A DNA stretch of 15,268 bases from assembly GCA_002328865.1 (NCBI GenBank), contig DCWO01000098.1, positions 1-15,268 on the forward strand, given 5' to 3'. The notes beneath the pieces were generated by a model. That model made no database searches and was not told the origin of the DNA. It was given only the letters and a program-made list of their open reading frames with translations. The DNA is from Dehalococcoidia bacterium UBA2160 (GTDB taxonomy: Bacteria; Chloroflexota; Dehalococcoidia; Lucifugimonadales; UBA1123). Below are positions 6,827-13,989 of the stretch, one piece after another. Numbering within the stretch: the first letter of the stretch is position 1; the number at the start of each line of letters is the position of its first letter. The translations under genes were made by a program, and so were the position numbers.

Positions 6827-6970
6827 ATGCAGCGCACTCAAACTCTCCAGGGCCTGGCGCCGTACATCTGGCGGCTGGCGATCATGCTGACTGTGGCAGT
6901 CATCGGTTACTTGATAGTCTCCGCGTTCGGTTATCTCTTGTTTACCTACGGGATCTGGGCTGGCGGTTAG
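6827..6970 (+). CDS. Small single-pass membrane protein (47 aa), hypothetical
   Basis: A 47-residue ORF preceded by AAGGGGG, ending six bases before the ATG, which is the best start; an upstream in-frame ATG at 6785 lacks such a site. The first 15 residues are polar with one Arg on each side of a short segment (QRTQTLQGLAPYIWR). They are followed by a continuous hydrophobic stretch of about 28 residues (LAIMLTVAVIGYLIV and onward) ending IWAGG. This predicts one transmembrane helix, with the N-terminal side probably cytoplasmic by the positive-inside rule. No family recognised. It stands alone in about 800 bases of otherwise non-coding DNA between the MFS gene and the fused CoA-transferase. 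Confidence 0.6.
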   Translation: MQRTQTLQGLAPYIWRLAIMLTVAVIGYLIVSAFGYLLFTYGIWAGG

Positions 6971-7289
6971 GTTGCCGACGACGATCGGACGATCTGCCTA
7001 GAGACGGGACCCACCTGGGGCAGAGCCATGTCACGCATGATAGATGTCGCCGACAAGATGGAGCAGGGAAACCGCCTGGCGCAATCTGCAGACCACGAGG
7101 CGAATATCAACATATTGATCGAGGCGACATCCCTCAACGCTAGCTCGACCTCCGCCTTTAGCCGTCGACCAGGGGCCCATCGCCGCTCTCCTCCGCCGTT
7201 GCACCTTCGGTTGACAGCACCCGCATCGTCTAATACTCTGCACCGCGTGACAGCCGCCCGGCAAAACCCTACCCTGACGGACCACAGCT
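6971..7289. other. Intergenic region, no supported gene
   Basis: These 319 bases separate the small membrane protein from the fused CoA-transferase. An open frame from an ATG at 7028 runs across into the transferase gene, but only its first 40 or so residues look protein-like, so I do not call it. No tRNA, terminator hairpin with T-run or clear promoter was found. A weak GACGGA (7276-7281) is the only ribosome-binding-like site before the ATG at 7290. Confidence 0.5.
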
Positions 7290-9827
7290 ATGCCAGCAAT
7301 CGACTCTCCTTCCGATGCCCATCCTACGCCTGACGCGAAACTGGCGCTGTCGCCGTTTCGTGTGCTGGACCTGACCGAGGGAGGCTTCAACTGGTGCGGA
7401 AAGGTGCTGGGCGATCTTGGCGCGGACGTCATCAAGGTCGAGCCGCCCGGCGGCAGTCCGACCAGAGGGCGAGCGCCCATCTACGCGGCTTCGAACGGCG
7501 TCGAGACCAGCCTGTTCTGGGAGGCGTACTGCGCCAACAAGCGGGGCGTTGCCCTGGACATCGAGTCGTCGGAAGGCCAGCAATCGCTGAAGTCGCTTGC
7601 CGCCGACGCCGACATCGTGATCGAGTCATTCGCTCCCGGCTACATGTCGAGTCTCGGACTTGGTTACGAGCATCTGAGTGAGATCAACCCGGGCGTGGTA
7701 ATGGCGTCGATCACGCCCTTCGGTCAGACGGGCCCGTACTCGCAGTACCGGACGACCGACCTGGTTGCCTGGGCCATGGGCGGCATGCAGTACGTCGCCG
7801 GCGATCCCGACCGTCCGCCGGTTCGAATCAGCTTCCCGCAAGCCGAGCTCAACGCCGCCGGCCAAGCAGCCGCCGGCGCCATGACCGCGCTCTGGCATCG
7901 GCAGACGACGGGCCGAGGACAGCACGTCGACGCGTCGATGCAGGTAGCCGTCATCTGGACCCTCATGAACGCAACGCCGTATCCGCCTTTGCACGGCGCG
8001 AACGTGGAGCGCAACGGAGCATTCAGGTCACGCGGTCCCGTAAAGATTCGGCAAGTATACCCCTGCCTCGACGGCTACCTGAGCGTGAACATGGCGCCCA
8101 GGACGATAGTCTCGATCGTCGCGTGGATGCGAGAGGAAGGGGTCGCCCCCGATTGGCTCGCCGAGATGGACTTCGACGATTACAATCTGGCCAAAGCGGT
8201 CGCCGACGACGATATAGAGACTCTGGAAACGTTCGCGAGAATCCAAACGCGTGTCGAGGGGTTCTTTGGCGGGAAAACCAAAGCCGAGGTGTATGACCGC
8301 GCCATCTGGCACAGAATCCTGGCCGCGCCGTGCAACACCGTCCAGGACATCGCCGAGAGCCCGCAACTGGCGGCACGGCATTTCTGGCCACAGTTGGATC
8401 ATCCGGAACTCGGCGAGAGACTCACGTATCTCGGCCCGTTCATCAAGATGAGCGAAAGCCCGATCCGGCTTCGAAGGCCGGCGCCGAGCATCGGTGAGCA
8501 CAACGACGAGATACTCGGGTCGTTGACCGAGTCTGTTCCCGCCAATCCGCCGTTTTCGACGGCCGGCACGGACGGCGATGCCGCGCAGATGCCGTTCAAA
8601 GGACTCAAAGTGTTGGACTTCACGTGGGTCGGGGTCGGACCGATCACGGTTAAGTACCTGGCGGACCACGGCGCGGACGTAATCCGGGTTGAGTCCGTTT
8701 CGCGTCCCGACGTGCTGCGCAACGCCCCGCCGTTCAAAGACGGCACGCCTGGGATCAACCGCAGCCAGTTCCCGGCCAGCTACAACACCAGCAAGCGAGG
8801 ATTGGGCCTGAACATGGCCACCCCCGAGGCGCGGGAGACTGTCAAGAAGTTGATCGAGACATGGCAACCCGACATCGTCGCCGAAAGCTTCACCCCACGA
8901 GTCATGTCTTCGTGGGGACTGGGGTACGAGGACATCCGTGCCGTCAAGCCCGACGTGATCTATTTCAGCACCTGCCAGCAGGGACAAACCGGCCCGCATT
9001 CGGTCTACGCGGGCTTCGGGCAACTCGCGGGCGCTCTGGCCGGATACTATCACCTGACAGGTTGGCCAGACCGTGACCCGGCGGGTCCTTACGGCGCGTA
9101 CTCGGATTTCGTGAACCCGCCCAACGCGTACGCCGCAATCGTCGCGGCGCTTGAGTATCGAAGGCGGACCGGCAAGGGGCAACACCTCGATCTGTCGCAG
9201 TACGAATGCGCGACACACTATCTCGCGCCCGCGTTGATGGACTACATGCTCACCGGCCGCATCCTCGGACGCGAAGGCAACGGCGACGTCGCGTTGGCGC
9301 CGCATGGCGTTTACAGGTGCAAAGACGCCGACAGAGAGTACACCGGCCTCGGAGAGTCCTGGCTCGCGATAGCAGTTGACGGCCAGGACGAGTGGACCGC
9401 ACTGTGCGATGCGATGGGCAAGCCGGGCTTGGCGACCGAGCCGATGTTCCGTACGGCAGGTGAACGCAGACAGAACTCGGCGGCGCTCGATGAGGCGATT
9501 CAGGCGTGGACGTCGACTCAAGACAGCCACGAGGCGATGGGCTTGCTGCAACGCGCCGGAGTTTCCGCCGGCGCCGTGCAGAACCAGGCCGACCTCTGGC
9601 AGGACCCGCAGCTACAACACCGAGGGTTCTTCAAGTGGCTCGACCACACCGAGTGCGGTCCGATGCCGTACGACGGTCTCCAGTTCCTGCTGTCCGAAAC
9701 CCCAGGCCGTCTCACCGCTCAAGCCTTGATCGGTGAACACAACGAATCCTTGCTGAAAGAAACGCTGGGCTTGAGCGACGACGAGATCGGAGACCTGGCA
9801 GCATCAGGGGCGCTGGAAGCGTCGTAG
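7290..9827 (+). CDS. Fused two-domain CaiB/BaiF (family III) CoA-transferase
   Basis: An 845-residue cytoplasmic protein made of two complete family III CoA-transferase domains, about residues 20-410 and 437-840, joined by a linker of about 25 residues. Single-domain relatives are about 400 residues. Domain 1 begins PFRVLDLTEGGFNWCGK and domain 2 begins LKVLDFTWVGVGPITVK. Each has a TG-R/K-GQ-H motif (207-212 and 627-632). Twenty-five residues before that Gln, where formyl-CoA transferase has its catalytic Asp169, domain 1 has Glu186 (FPQAELNAAG) while domain 2 has Asp606 (YSDFVNPP). The C-terminal half should thus form the acyl-CoA/aspartyl intermediate. The N-terminal half may be structural or bind substrate. 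Domain 2 keeps APHGVYRC and GEHNESLL. Substrates unknown. No frameshift is seen, and the ATG has only a weak ribosome site. The racemase-like gene follows after 129 bases. Confidence 0.9.
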   Translation: MPAIDSPSDAHPTPDAKLALSPFRVLDLTEGGFNWCGKVLGDLGADVIKVEPPGGSPTRGRAPIYAASNGVETSLFWEAYCANKRGVALDIESSEGQQSLKSLAADADIVIESFAPGYMSSLGLGYEHLSEINPGVVMASITPFGQTGPYSQYRTTDLVAWAMGGMQYVAGDPDRPPVRISFPQAELNAAGQAAAGAMTALWHRQTTGRGQHVDASMQVAVIWTLMNATPYPPLHGANVERNGAFRSRGPVKIRQVYPCLDGYLSVNMAPRTIVSIVAWMREEGVAPDWLAEMDFDDYNLAKAVADDDIETLETFARIQTRVEGFFGGKTKAEVYDRAIWHRILAAPCNTVQDIAESPQLAARHFWPQLDHPELGERLTYLGPFIKMSESPIRLRRPAPSIGEHNDEILGSLTESVPANPPFSTAGTDGDAAQMPFKGLKVLDFTWVGVGPITVKYLADHGADVIRVESVSRPDVLRNAPPFKDGTPGINRSQFPASYNTSKRGLGLNMATPEARETVKKLIETWQPDIVAESFTPRVMSSWGLGYEDIRAVKPDVIYFSTCQQGQTGPHSVYAGFGQLAGALAGYYHLTGWPDRDPAGPYGAYSDFVNPPNAYAAIVAALEYRRRTGKGQHLDLSQYECATHYLAPALMDYMLTGRILGREGNGDVALAPHGVYRCKDADREYTGLGESWLAIAVDGQDEWTALCDAMGKPGLATEPMFRTAGERRQNSAALDEAIQAWTSTQDSHEAMGLLQRAGVSAGAVQNQADLWQDPQLQHRGFFKWLDHTECGPMPYDGLQFLLSETPGRLTAQALIGEHNESLLKETLGLSDDEIGDLAASGALEAS

Positions 9828-9879
9828 AGATTGACGCGAAAGGGTCGGCCTGAAGACCGAGCCAACCGCAGCCCGTGGT

Positions 9880-9902
9880 GCTTCGGCCCTTCAGGGCCAA
9901 GC
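9880..9902. terminator. Hairpin between two CoA-transferase genes
   Basis: GCTT-c-GGCCC (9880-9889) can pair with GGGCC-AAGC (9894-9902) over nine base pairs with one bulged C and a TTCA loop. It lies 53 bases after the stop of the fused transferase and 55 bases before the next start. There is no T-run on the plus strand, so a classical intrinsic terminator is unlikely; RNA processing or attenuation is possible. Confidence 0.35.
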
Positions 9903-9943
9903 CCGTACTCACCCTTCTTCCACGCGAAAAACAACCAACATGC

Positions 9944-9948
9944 GGAGG
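9944..9948 (+). promoter_or_regulatory. Ribosome binding site deciding the racemase-like start
   Basis: GGAGG lies eight bases before the ATG at 9957. It sets this start over an in-frame ATG at 9831 that would add 42 residues unrelated to the family. Confidence 0.75.
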
Positions 9949-9956
9949 CGTCGAAA

Positions 9957-11153
9957 ATGGCAATGGCACTCGAAGGCATCAAAGTCGTGGACCTGACGCG
10001 CATGGCGCCCGGTCCGTTCTGCACCATGGTCCTGGGAGACATGGGCGCCGAGGTCATCAAGGTCGAGCAACCCGGCGGAGGGCGAATGGCCGTTGCCCGC
10101 GGACTCCCGGACGCGGCCGAAGCCCAACGCCGCGCCGCTTTCAGTGCCGTGAACCGAAATAAGCGCAGCATCGTCTTGAACCTCAAGAACCGGGAGTCCC
10201 AGGACATTCTGTTGAAGCTGGCCGAAGACGCCGACGTGTTCCTGGAAGGCTTCAGGCCGGGCGTCGTTTCGCGCCTCGGTTGCGATTACGAGACGCTTCA
10301 CAAGCTAAACCCCAAGCTGGTCTACTGCTCGCTGTCCGGCTACGGGCAAGACGGGCCATATCAGAATCTGGTCGGCCACGACATCAACTACATCTCGGTC
10401 GGCGGGGCTCTGGGCGGCATCGGCACGCCGGACGGGCGGCCCGCGATACCGAACAACATCATCGCCGATTACGCCGGAGGCGGATTGCACGCGGCTGTCG
10501 GCGTCATGGGGGCGCTCCTGGCCAAAGGCACGACCGGCGAGGGCCAGTACGTCGACATCGCCATGTCCGACGGGGTCGGCTACATGCTGGCCGCGATGAT
10601 GTCCGAATACTTCTCGCTCGGTTCGATTCCAAAACCGGGCGCCACGGTCCTTAACGGCGCCGCGCCCTACTACAACGTGTACAAATGCAAGGACGGCAAG
10701 TACCTGAGCCTGGGCTGCATCGAGCCGTGGTTCTGGACCGACCTGTGCACGGCGCTCGGTCGCGAAGACTTGATCGAAGGCCAGTTCGACGAGAGCAACT
10801 GGCCCCGTGTGACCGTTGAGCTCGAGAACATTTTCGCCCAACGGGACAGGGAAGAGTGGTGGACGATGTTGGAGAGTGCCGGCGATGTGGCGGTCGCCAA
10901 AGTGTATTCGATCGATGAAATGGTCGAAGACCCTCAGAACGTTCATCGAAAGATGGTCATCGACGTTGGCGAAGTAAACGGCGAAACCGTACGCCAGGTC
11001 GGCATCGGTCCAAAGCTGTCAACCACGCCAGGCAGCGTCCGGACGTTGGGCGCGGTGACCGGTCAGCACACAAAGGAGATTCTGAGCGAACTCGGTTACG
11101 CCTCCGCCGATGTGGAGCGCCTGATCTCCGAAAGCGCCGTCGAAGCCGCGTAG
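9957..11153 (+). CDS. Alpha-methylacyl-CoA racemase-like CaiB/BaiF protein
   Basis: A 398-residue single-domain member of the CaiB/BaiF superfamily that looks more like alpha-methylacyl-CoA racemase (AMACR/MCR) than a transferase. The segment LVGHDINYISVGGALGGIG holds His141. NIIADYAGGGLHAAVG holds Asp171. These match His126 and Asp156, the base pair of the M. tuberculosis racemase. The N-terminus LEGIKVVDLTRMAPGPFCTM is typical of the superfamily. Racemases of this type interconvert (2R)- and (2S)-methylacyl-CoA thioesters so that branched chains can enter beta-oxidation. Transferases with the same fold also carry the Asp, so the racemase call rests on the His and its GHDINY context. It sits 129 bases after the fused transferase on the same strand and may be co-transcribed unless the hairpin at 9880 intervenes. 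Confidence 0.82.
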   Translation: MAMALEGIKVVDLTRMAPGPFCTMVLGDMGAEVIKVEQPGGGRMAVARGLPDAAEAQRRAAFSAVNRNKRSIVLNLKNRESQDILLKLAEDADVFLEGFRPGVVSRLGCDYETLHKLNPKLVYCSLSGYGQDGPYQNLVGHDINYISVGGALGGIGTPDGRPAIPNNIIADYAGGGLHAAVGVMGALLAKGTTGEGQYVDIAMSDGVGYMLAAMMSEYFSLGSIPKPGATVLNGAAPYYNVYKCKDGKYLSLGCIEPWFWTDLCTALGREDLIEGQFDESNWPRVTVELENIFAQRDREEWWTMLESAGDVAVAKVYSIDEMVEDPQNVHRKMVIDVGEVNGETVRQVGIGPKLSTTPGSVRTLGAVTGQHTKEILSELGYASADVERLISESAVEAA

Positions 11154-11248
11154 CCCACTCGGATGAGTTTGAGCTGGTTCTCATATGGAGCCCGGCCTGA
11201 GCGTCTGCCATCGCCAGCTAATGCGTCTGTCTTGCAGGGTGGTGAAAG

Positions 11249-11884
11249 ATGTCGACAAGTTCAACGTCTGATGTAATTGTCGTCGGCATCAGCTCGCCAG
11301 CCGGGGGCGGCAAAACGGCGATGGCGAAAAAGACTTCAGAGCTTCTGGAAGACTCGGTCGCGATCCACTTCGATGACTACGATTTTGACACCGTACATCC
11401 CGACAGCTACCGGAAATGGCTTGAGAGGGGCGCAGATTTCAACGACTGGAAGACTCCGCGACTGAGACACGACCTGAGCAAGCTAAAAGCGGGCGAAACA
11501 ATCGTTTCGCCTGTTGACGGCACGATAATCCAGCCTCGGAAATATGTGGTTTTCGATGATCCCCTTGGGTACGCGCATGCCGAAACAGCCGGGCTCATCG
11601 ACTTCATGGTGTTCATCGAAACTCCGTTGGATGTCGCCATGGCCCGCAGGACGTTGCGCACTTTCAAGCTGGCAGGTCCTGACCGCGCCGATTACGCCAT
11701 CGACTCTGTCAAGGCGGAATTGACCGCTTACCTTGAATATGCACGTCAAGCGTACCTTGAGTTGGACAAGCAGGTTAGGCCAATGTGCGATCTGGTGCTG
11801 GACGGACACCTCGCGGTGGACGAACTTGCACGACAATTGGTTGACGCCATAATGCAATGGTTGGTCAACCACCGTCCCCGCTGA
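11249..11884 (+). CDS. P-loop kinase, uridine kinase/phosphoribulokinase-like
   Basis: A 211-residue cytoplasmic P-loop NTPase of nucleoside-kinase type. The N-terminal strand and loop VIVVGISSPAGGGKTAM (residues 9-25) form Walker A. The residue before the four-residue stretch is Ser rather than Gly/Ala. IHFDDYDFD (39-47) resembles the DDFY acidic segment after strand 2 in uridine kinases, which contacts substrate. YVVFDDPLGY and IDFMVFIETPLDVAMARRTLR (about 117-137) resemble the later strand and arginine-bearing lid. The middle region, PVDGTIIQPRKYVVF, is as in uridine-kinase-like proteins. Phosphate acceptor unknown. The start is supported by AGGG (11236-11239) nine bases before the ATG. 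It is separated by 95 bases from the racemase-like gene and ends 36 bases from a convergent gene. Confidence 0.75.
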   Translation: MSTSSTSDVIVVGISSPAGGGKTAMAKKTSELLEDSVAIHFDDYDFDTVHPDSYRKWLERGADFNDWKTPRLRHDLSKLKAGETIVSPVDGTIIQPRKYVVFDDPLGYAHAETAGLIDFMVFIETPLDVAMARRTLRTFKLAGPDRADYAIDSVKAELTAYLEYARQAYLELDKQVRPMCDLVLDGHLAVDELARQLVDAIMQWLVNHRPR

Positions 11885-11920
11885 ACGCCGCAGTCGACGT
11901 GTAGCTATTTAACTTTCAGG

Positions 11921-12493
11921 TTACACCAGCCCTGCGTCGCCCGATGTCTGTCCGTCCTCGATGTCGACTTGAAGAGCGCTGAGAGCGACTGACAGCATCG
12001 CGTAGTATCCGACCAGCGTCACGAGGTCGATGACGCCGCCGGTTCCGAGCAATCGCTCGGCGGTCTCGAAGGTTTCCGGAGCGAGGGTCCCCGCGCCGAC
12101 GAGCTCTTTGGCGGCCTTGGCGCAAATGCTCTGGCCCGGTGTCAGCCCCGGCGGATCGCGCCTGGTGCGGATAGCGTCGATGACCTCCTCGGGCACGCCC
12201 GCTCGCCTGGCTACCGGAGCGTGGTGCGCCCACTCGTATTCGGCGCTCGCCTCGCGTGCGACGCTGATGATCGCGATCTCGCGAGAGACTGGGTCCAACG
12301 ACGTGTGGAACCTCAAATACTCGCCGAGTTGGCCCACTGCGTCGGCGGCGCCCGGACTGTTGAGCAACGCGCGGAACGAATTGGGCATCGGCGTATCCGG
12401 CTCTACGGAACCTCGGGTTTCGGCAATCCGATCGTAGATGTGCCGGTCGTCCTCAGCAAGATCGTCTCGGTCCAGATAAGGCACTCGTGCCAT
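11921..12493 (-). CDS. Carboxymuconolactone decarboxylase family protein
   Basis: A 190-residue helical protein of the CMD/AhpD superfamily. The core helix pair reads SREIAIISVAREASAEYEWAH (about 70-90), followed by HAPVARRAGVPEEVIDAIR, the usual EW-x-H-H and GV-PEEVI-AI pattern. The AhpD-type CxxC peroxidase pair is missing: the place reads ASAEYEWAHH, and the only Cys is far downstream in SICAKAAKEL. It is therefore closer to the decarboxylase-like or uncharacterised branch than to alkylhydroperoxidases. True PcaC is shorter (about 130 residues), so I do not name it. GGAGG (12504-12500) lies six bases before the ATG. The gene follows two CoA-transferase genes on the same strand after 227 bases and is convergent with the kinase gene. 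Confidence 0.85.
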   Translation of the reverse strand: MARVPYLDRDDLAEDDRHIYDRIAETRGSVEPDTPMPNSFRALLNSPGAADAVGQLGEYLRFHTSLDPVSREIAIISVAREASAEYEWAHHAPVARRAGVPEEVIDAIRTRRDPPGLTPGQSICAKAAKELVGAGTLAPETFETAERLLGTGGVIDLVTLVGYYAMLSVALSALQVDIEDGQTSGDAGLV

Positions 12494-12594
12494 CTGACGC
12501 CTCCAGTTTCAAATTCGAGCCGGTTCCCCTTTTGACGATACTAACGACCACTCGCGCCGATCGCCAGTGTTCAGATTCAAGATAGAGGATACGT

Positions 12595-12655
12595 AAGGAG
12601 GCGAAGCTCTCCTTGCGCGGGGGATTGGGGGTGTCCCCCAAAGAACCCTCGAGGG
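12595..12655. repeat. Tandem inverted-repeat element between caiB-type gene and CMD gene
   Basis: Three inverted repeats lie within 61 bases: AAGGAG/CTCCTT (12595-12600, 12609-12614), TTGGGGG-TGT-CCCCCAA (12625-12641) and the palindrome CCCTCGAGGG (12646-12655). The middle hairpin has a perfect 7-bp stem. No T-run follows on either strand, so this is not a standard terminator. The compact set of palindromes looks like a mobile or dispersed intergenic repeat. No second copy is in the window. Confidence 0.5.
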
Positions 12656-12720
12656 CGGGCGGGTGGGACAAGCAACGTCCGTTAACGTGCGAAGTGGATA
12701 CGGGCTATTGGCATGCTACA

Positions 12721-13989
12721 CTAAATCGCGCCGTCAGCCTTCAGCTTCGCGATGTCGTCAGCACTCAAGCCGAGCTCATCGGCGTACACACGTCGGTTGT
12801 CCTCCCCCAGCAGCGGCGCCCGCCTCGTTATCGCCCAGGGAGACTCCGGCAACTTGTACGGAGCTCCGGGGTAGATGAAGCTGTCCCCAAGTTCCGGATG
12901 ATCGACCTCGACCGGGAATCCGCGCGCCTGGAAATGCGGGTCCGTGAACACGTCTTCGGGGGCGTAGACGATGCCCCACTGGAACCCGAGCCCCTGCGCC
13001 TTGCTGAACAGCTCGTACGAATCTGTCTTGCCAGCGAGAGCGCCCATCGCCACCGCCACGCGCCGCTGCTGTTCGAGCGCATCAGGGTCGCCTAACCGCA
13101 TCGCCGTCCAGTTCGGCGTGTCGAGATACTCGCCCAGGTTCCCCAGTAAGTCTTCCTCGTCCAGCCAGGCGAGCAGGTGGAGCCATTGCTCTTCGGTCCG
13201 AGCCGGAAACCCTACGTTCACGTATCGACCGTCGCGGCACAGCACCTGCGATGGTGAGGTCGGGACCACCGCCGCGTGGCGTCCGGTTTGGCGCTGCACG
13301 GTGTCTCGAGCCACGAGCCAGTTATAGGTGGCGCCCTCGGTGGTCACGTTCAGCGCCGCGTGCATGTTCGCGTCGATGTGCTGACCGGCGCCGGTGAACT
13401 GCCGGTGTATGAGCGCAATCATGATCGCGTTGGCCGTGTAGTGGCTGACGACGTGCTGCGCCTGATTGCCTCCGCCTCGAACAGGAGGCAGCGAGTGGTC
13501 GTCGTAGCCGCAGTTCCACACGGGACCGCCGAAAGCCAACGCGGTCAGGTCGGTGCTCGCCCAGTCGGCGAAAGGACCTTCTTGGCCGAATGGTGTGATC
13601 GACGCCATTACGACCGTTGGAGCCACACTCACAATCGAATCATAGTCCAGGCCGAGCTCACGCATGCGTCCGGGCGGCATGCTGTCGACGATGACGTCGG
13701 CGTCCGCTGCGAGCCGCTCGAACAGCGAGCGGCCGGCGTCCGTCGTCAGATCCAGCGTCACGCTCGACTTGTTGGTGTTGTAATGCCAGAAGTAAAGGCT
13801 TCGGTCGATTCCGGGCTCGTCCTGATAGAACGGTTCGTAACTTCGAGTCGGGTCCCCTTCACGAGGTTCGATCTTGACGACCGCGGCGCCCATGTCGGCG
13901 AGCAACTTTCCGCACCAGGCGCCGAGTTCGGCGCCAACCTCCAGCACTCGGATGTCGTCCAGAACGTTCGGTTCGCTGCTCGTGGCCAT
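12721..13989 (-). CDS. CaiB/BaiF CoA-transferase-like subunit lacking the catalytic Asp
   Basis: A 422-residue single-domain family III CoA-transferase homologue. The start IRVLEVGAELGAWCGKLLAD (residues 13-32) and FTGAGQHIDANMH (198-210) are family blocks. Twenty-five residues before the Gln of GAGQ, where the catalytic Asp belongs, is Gln178 (GGGNQAQHVVSHY), and no Asp lies within several residues. It is closest to the N-terminal domain of the fused protein: both read VVMASITPFGQ, followed by TDL-x-A-x-A-x-GG. The ATG directly follows the TAG of the upstream gene, with GAGGGGG (14004-13998) eight bases before it inside that gene. Equal expression with the Asp-bearing neighbour is therefore likely. 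I infer a non-catalytic or substrate-binding partner subunit, and substrates are unknown. Confidence 0.85.
   Translation of the reverse strand: MATSSEPNVLDDIRVLEVGAELGAWCGKLLADMGAAVVKIEPREGDPTRSYEPFYQDEPGIDRSLYFWHYNTNKSSVTLDLTTDAGRSLFERLAADADVIVDSMPPGRMRELGLDYDSIVSVAPTVVMASITPFGQEGPFADWASTDLTALAFGGPVWNCGYDDHSLPPVRGGGNQAQHVVSHYTANAIMIALIHRQFTGAGQHIDANMHAALNVTTEGATYNWLVARDTVQRQTGRHAAVVPTSPSQVLCRDGRYVNVGFPARTEEQWLHLLAWLDEEDLLGNLGEYLDTPNWTAMRLGDPDALEQQRRVAVAMGALAGKTDSYELFSKAQGLGFQWGIVYAPEDVFTDPHFQARGFPVEVDHPELGDSFIYPGAPYKLPESPWAITRRAPLLGEDNRRVYADELGLSADDIAKLKADGAI

Noticed and set aside
7028..7333. Open frame of 101 codons before the fused transferase
   Set aside because: It overlaps the transferase start, its second half is low-complexity Arg/Ser/Pro, and no family is recognisable. 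The first 40 residues look helical, so a degraded fragment is possible.
8028..9551. 507-residue open frame on the minus strand
   Set aside because: It is the antisense shadow of the fused CoA-transferase. The Arg/Val-rich product has no recognisable domain.
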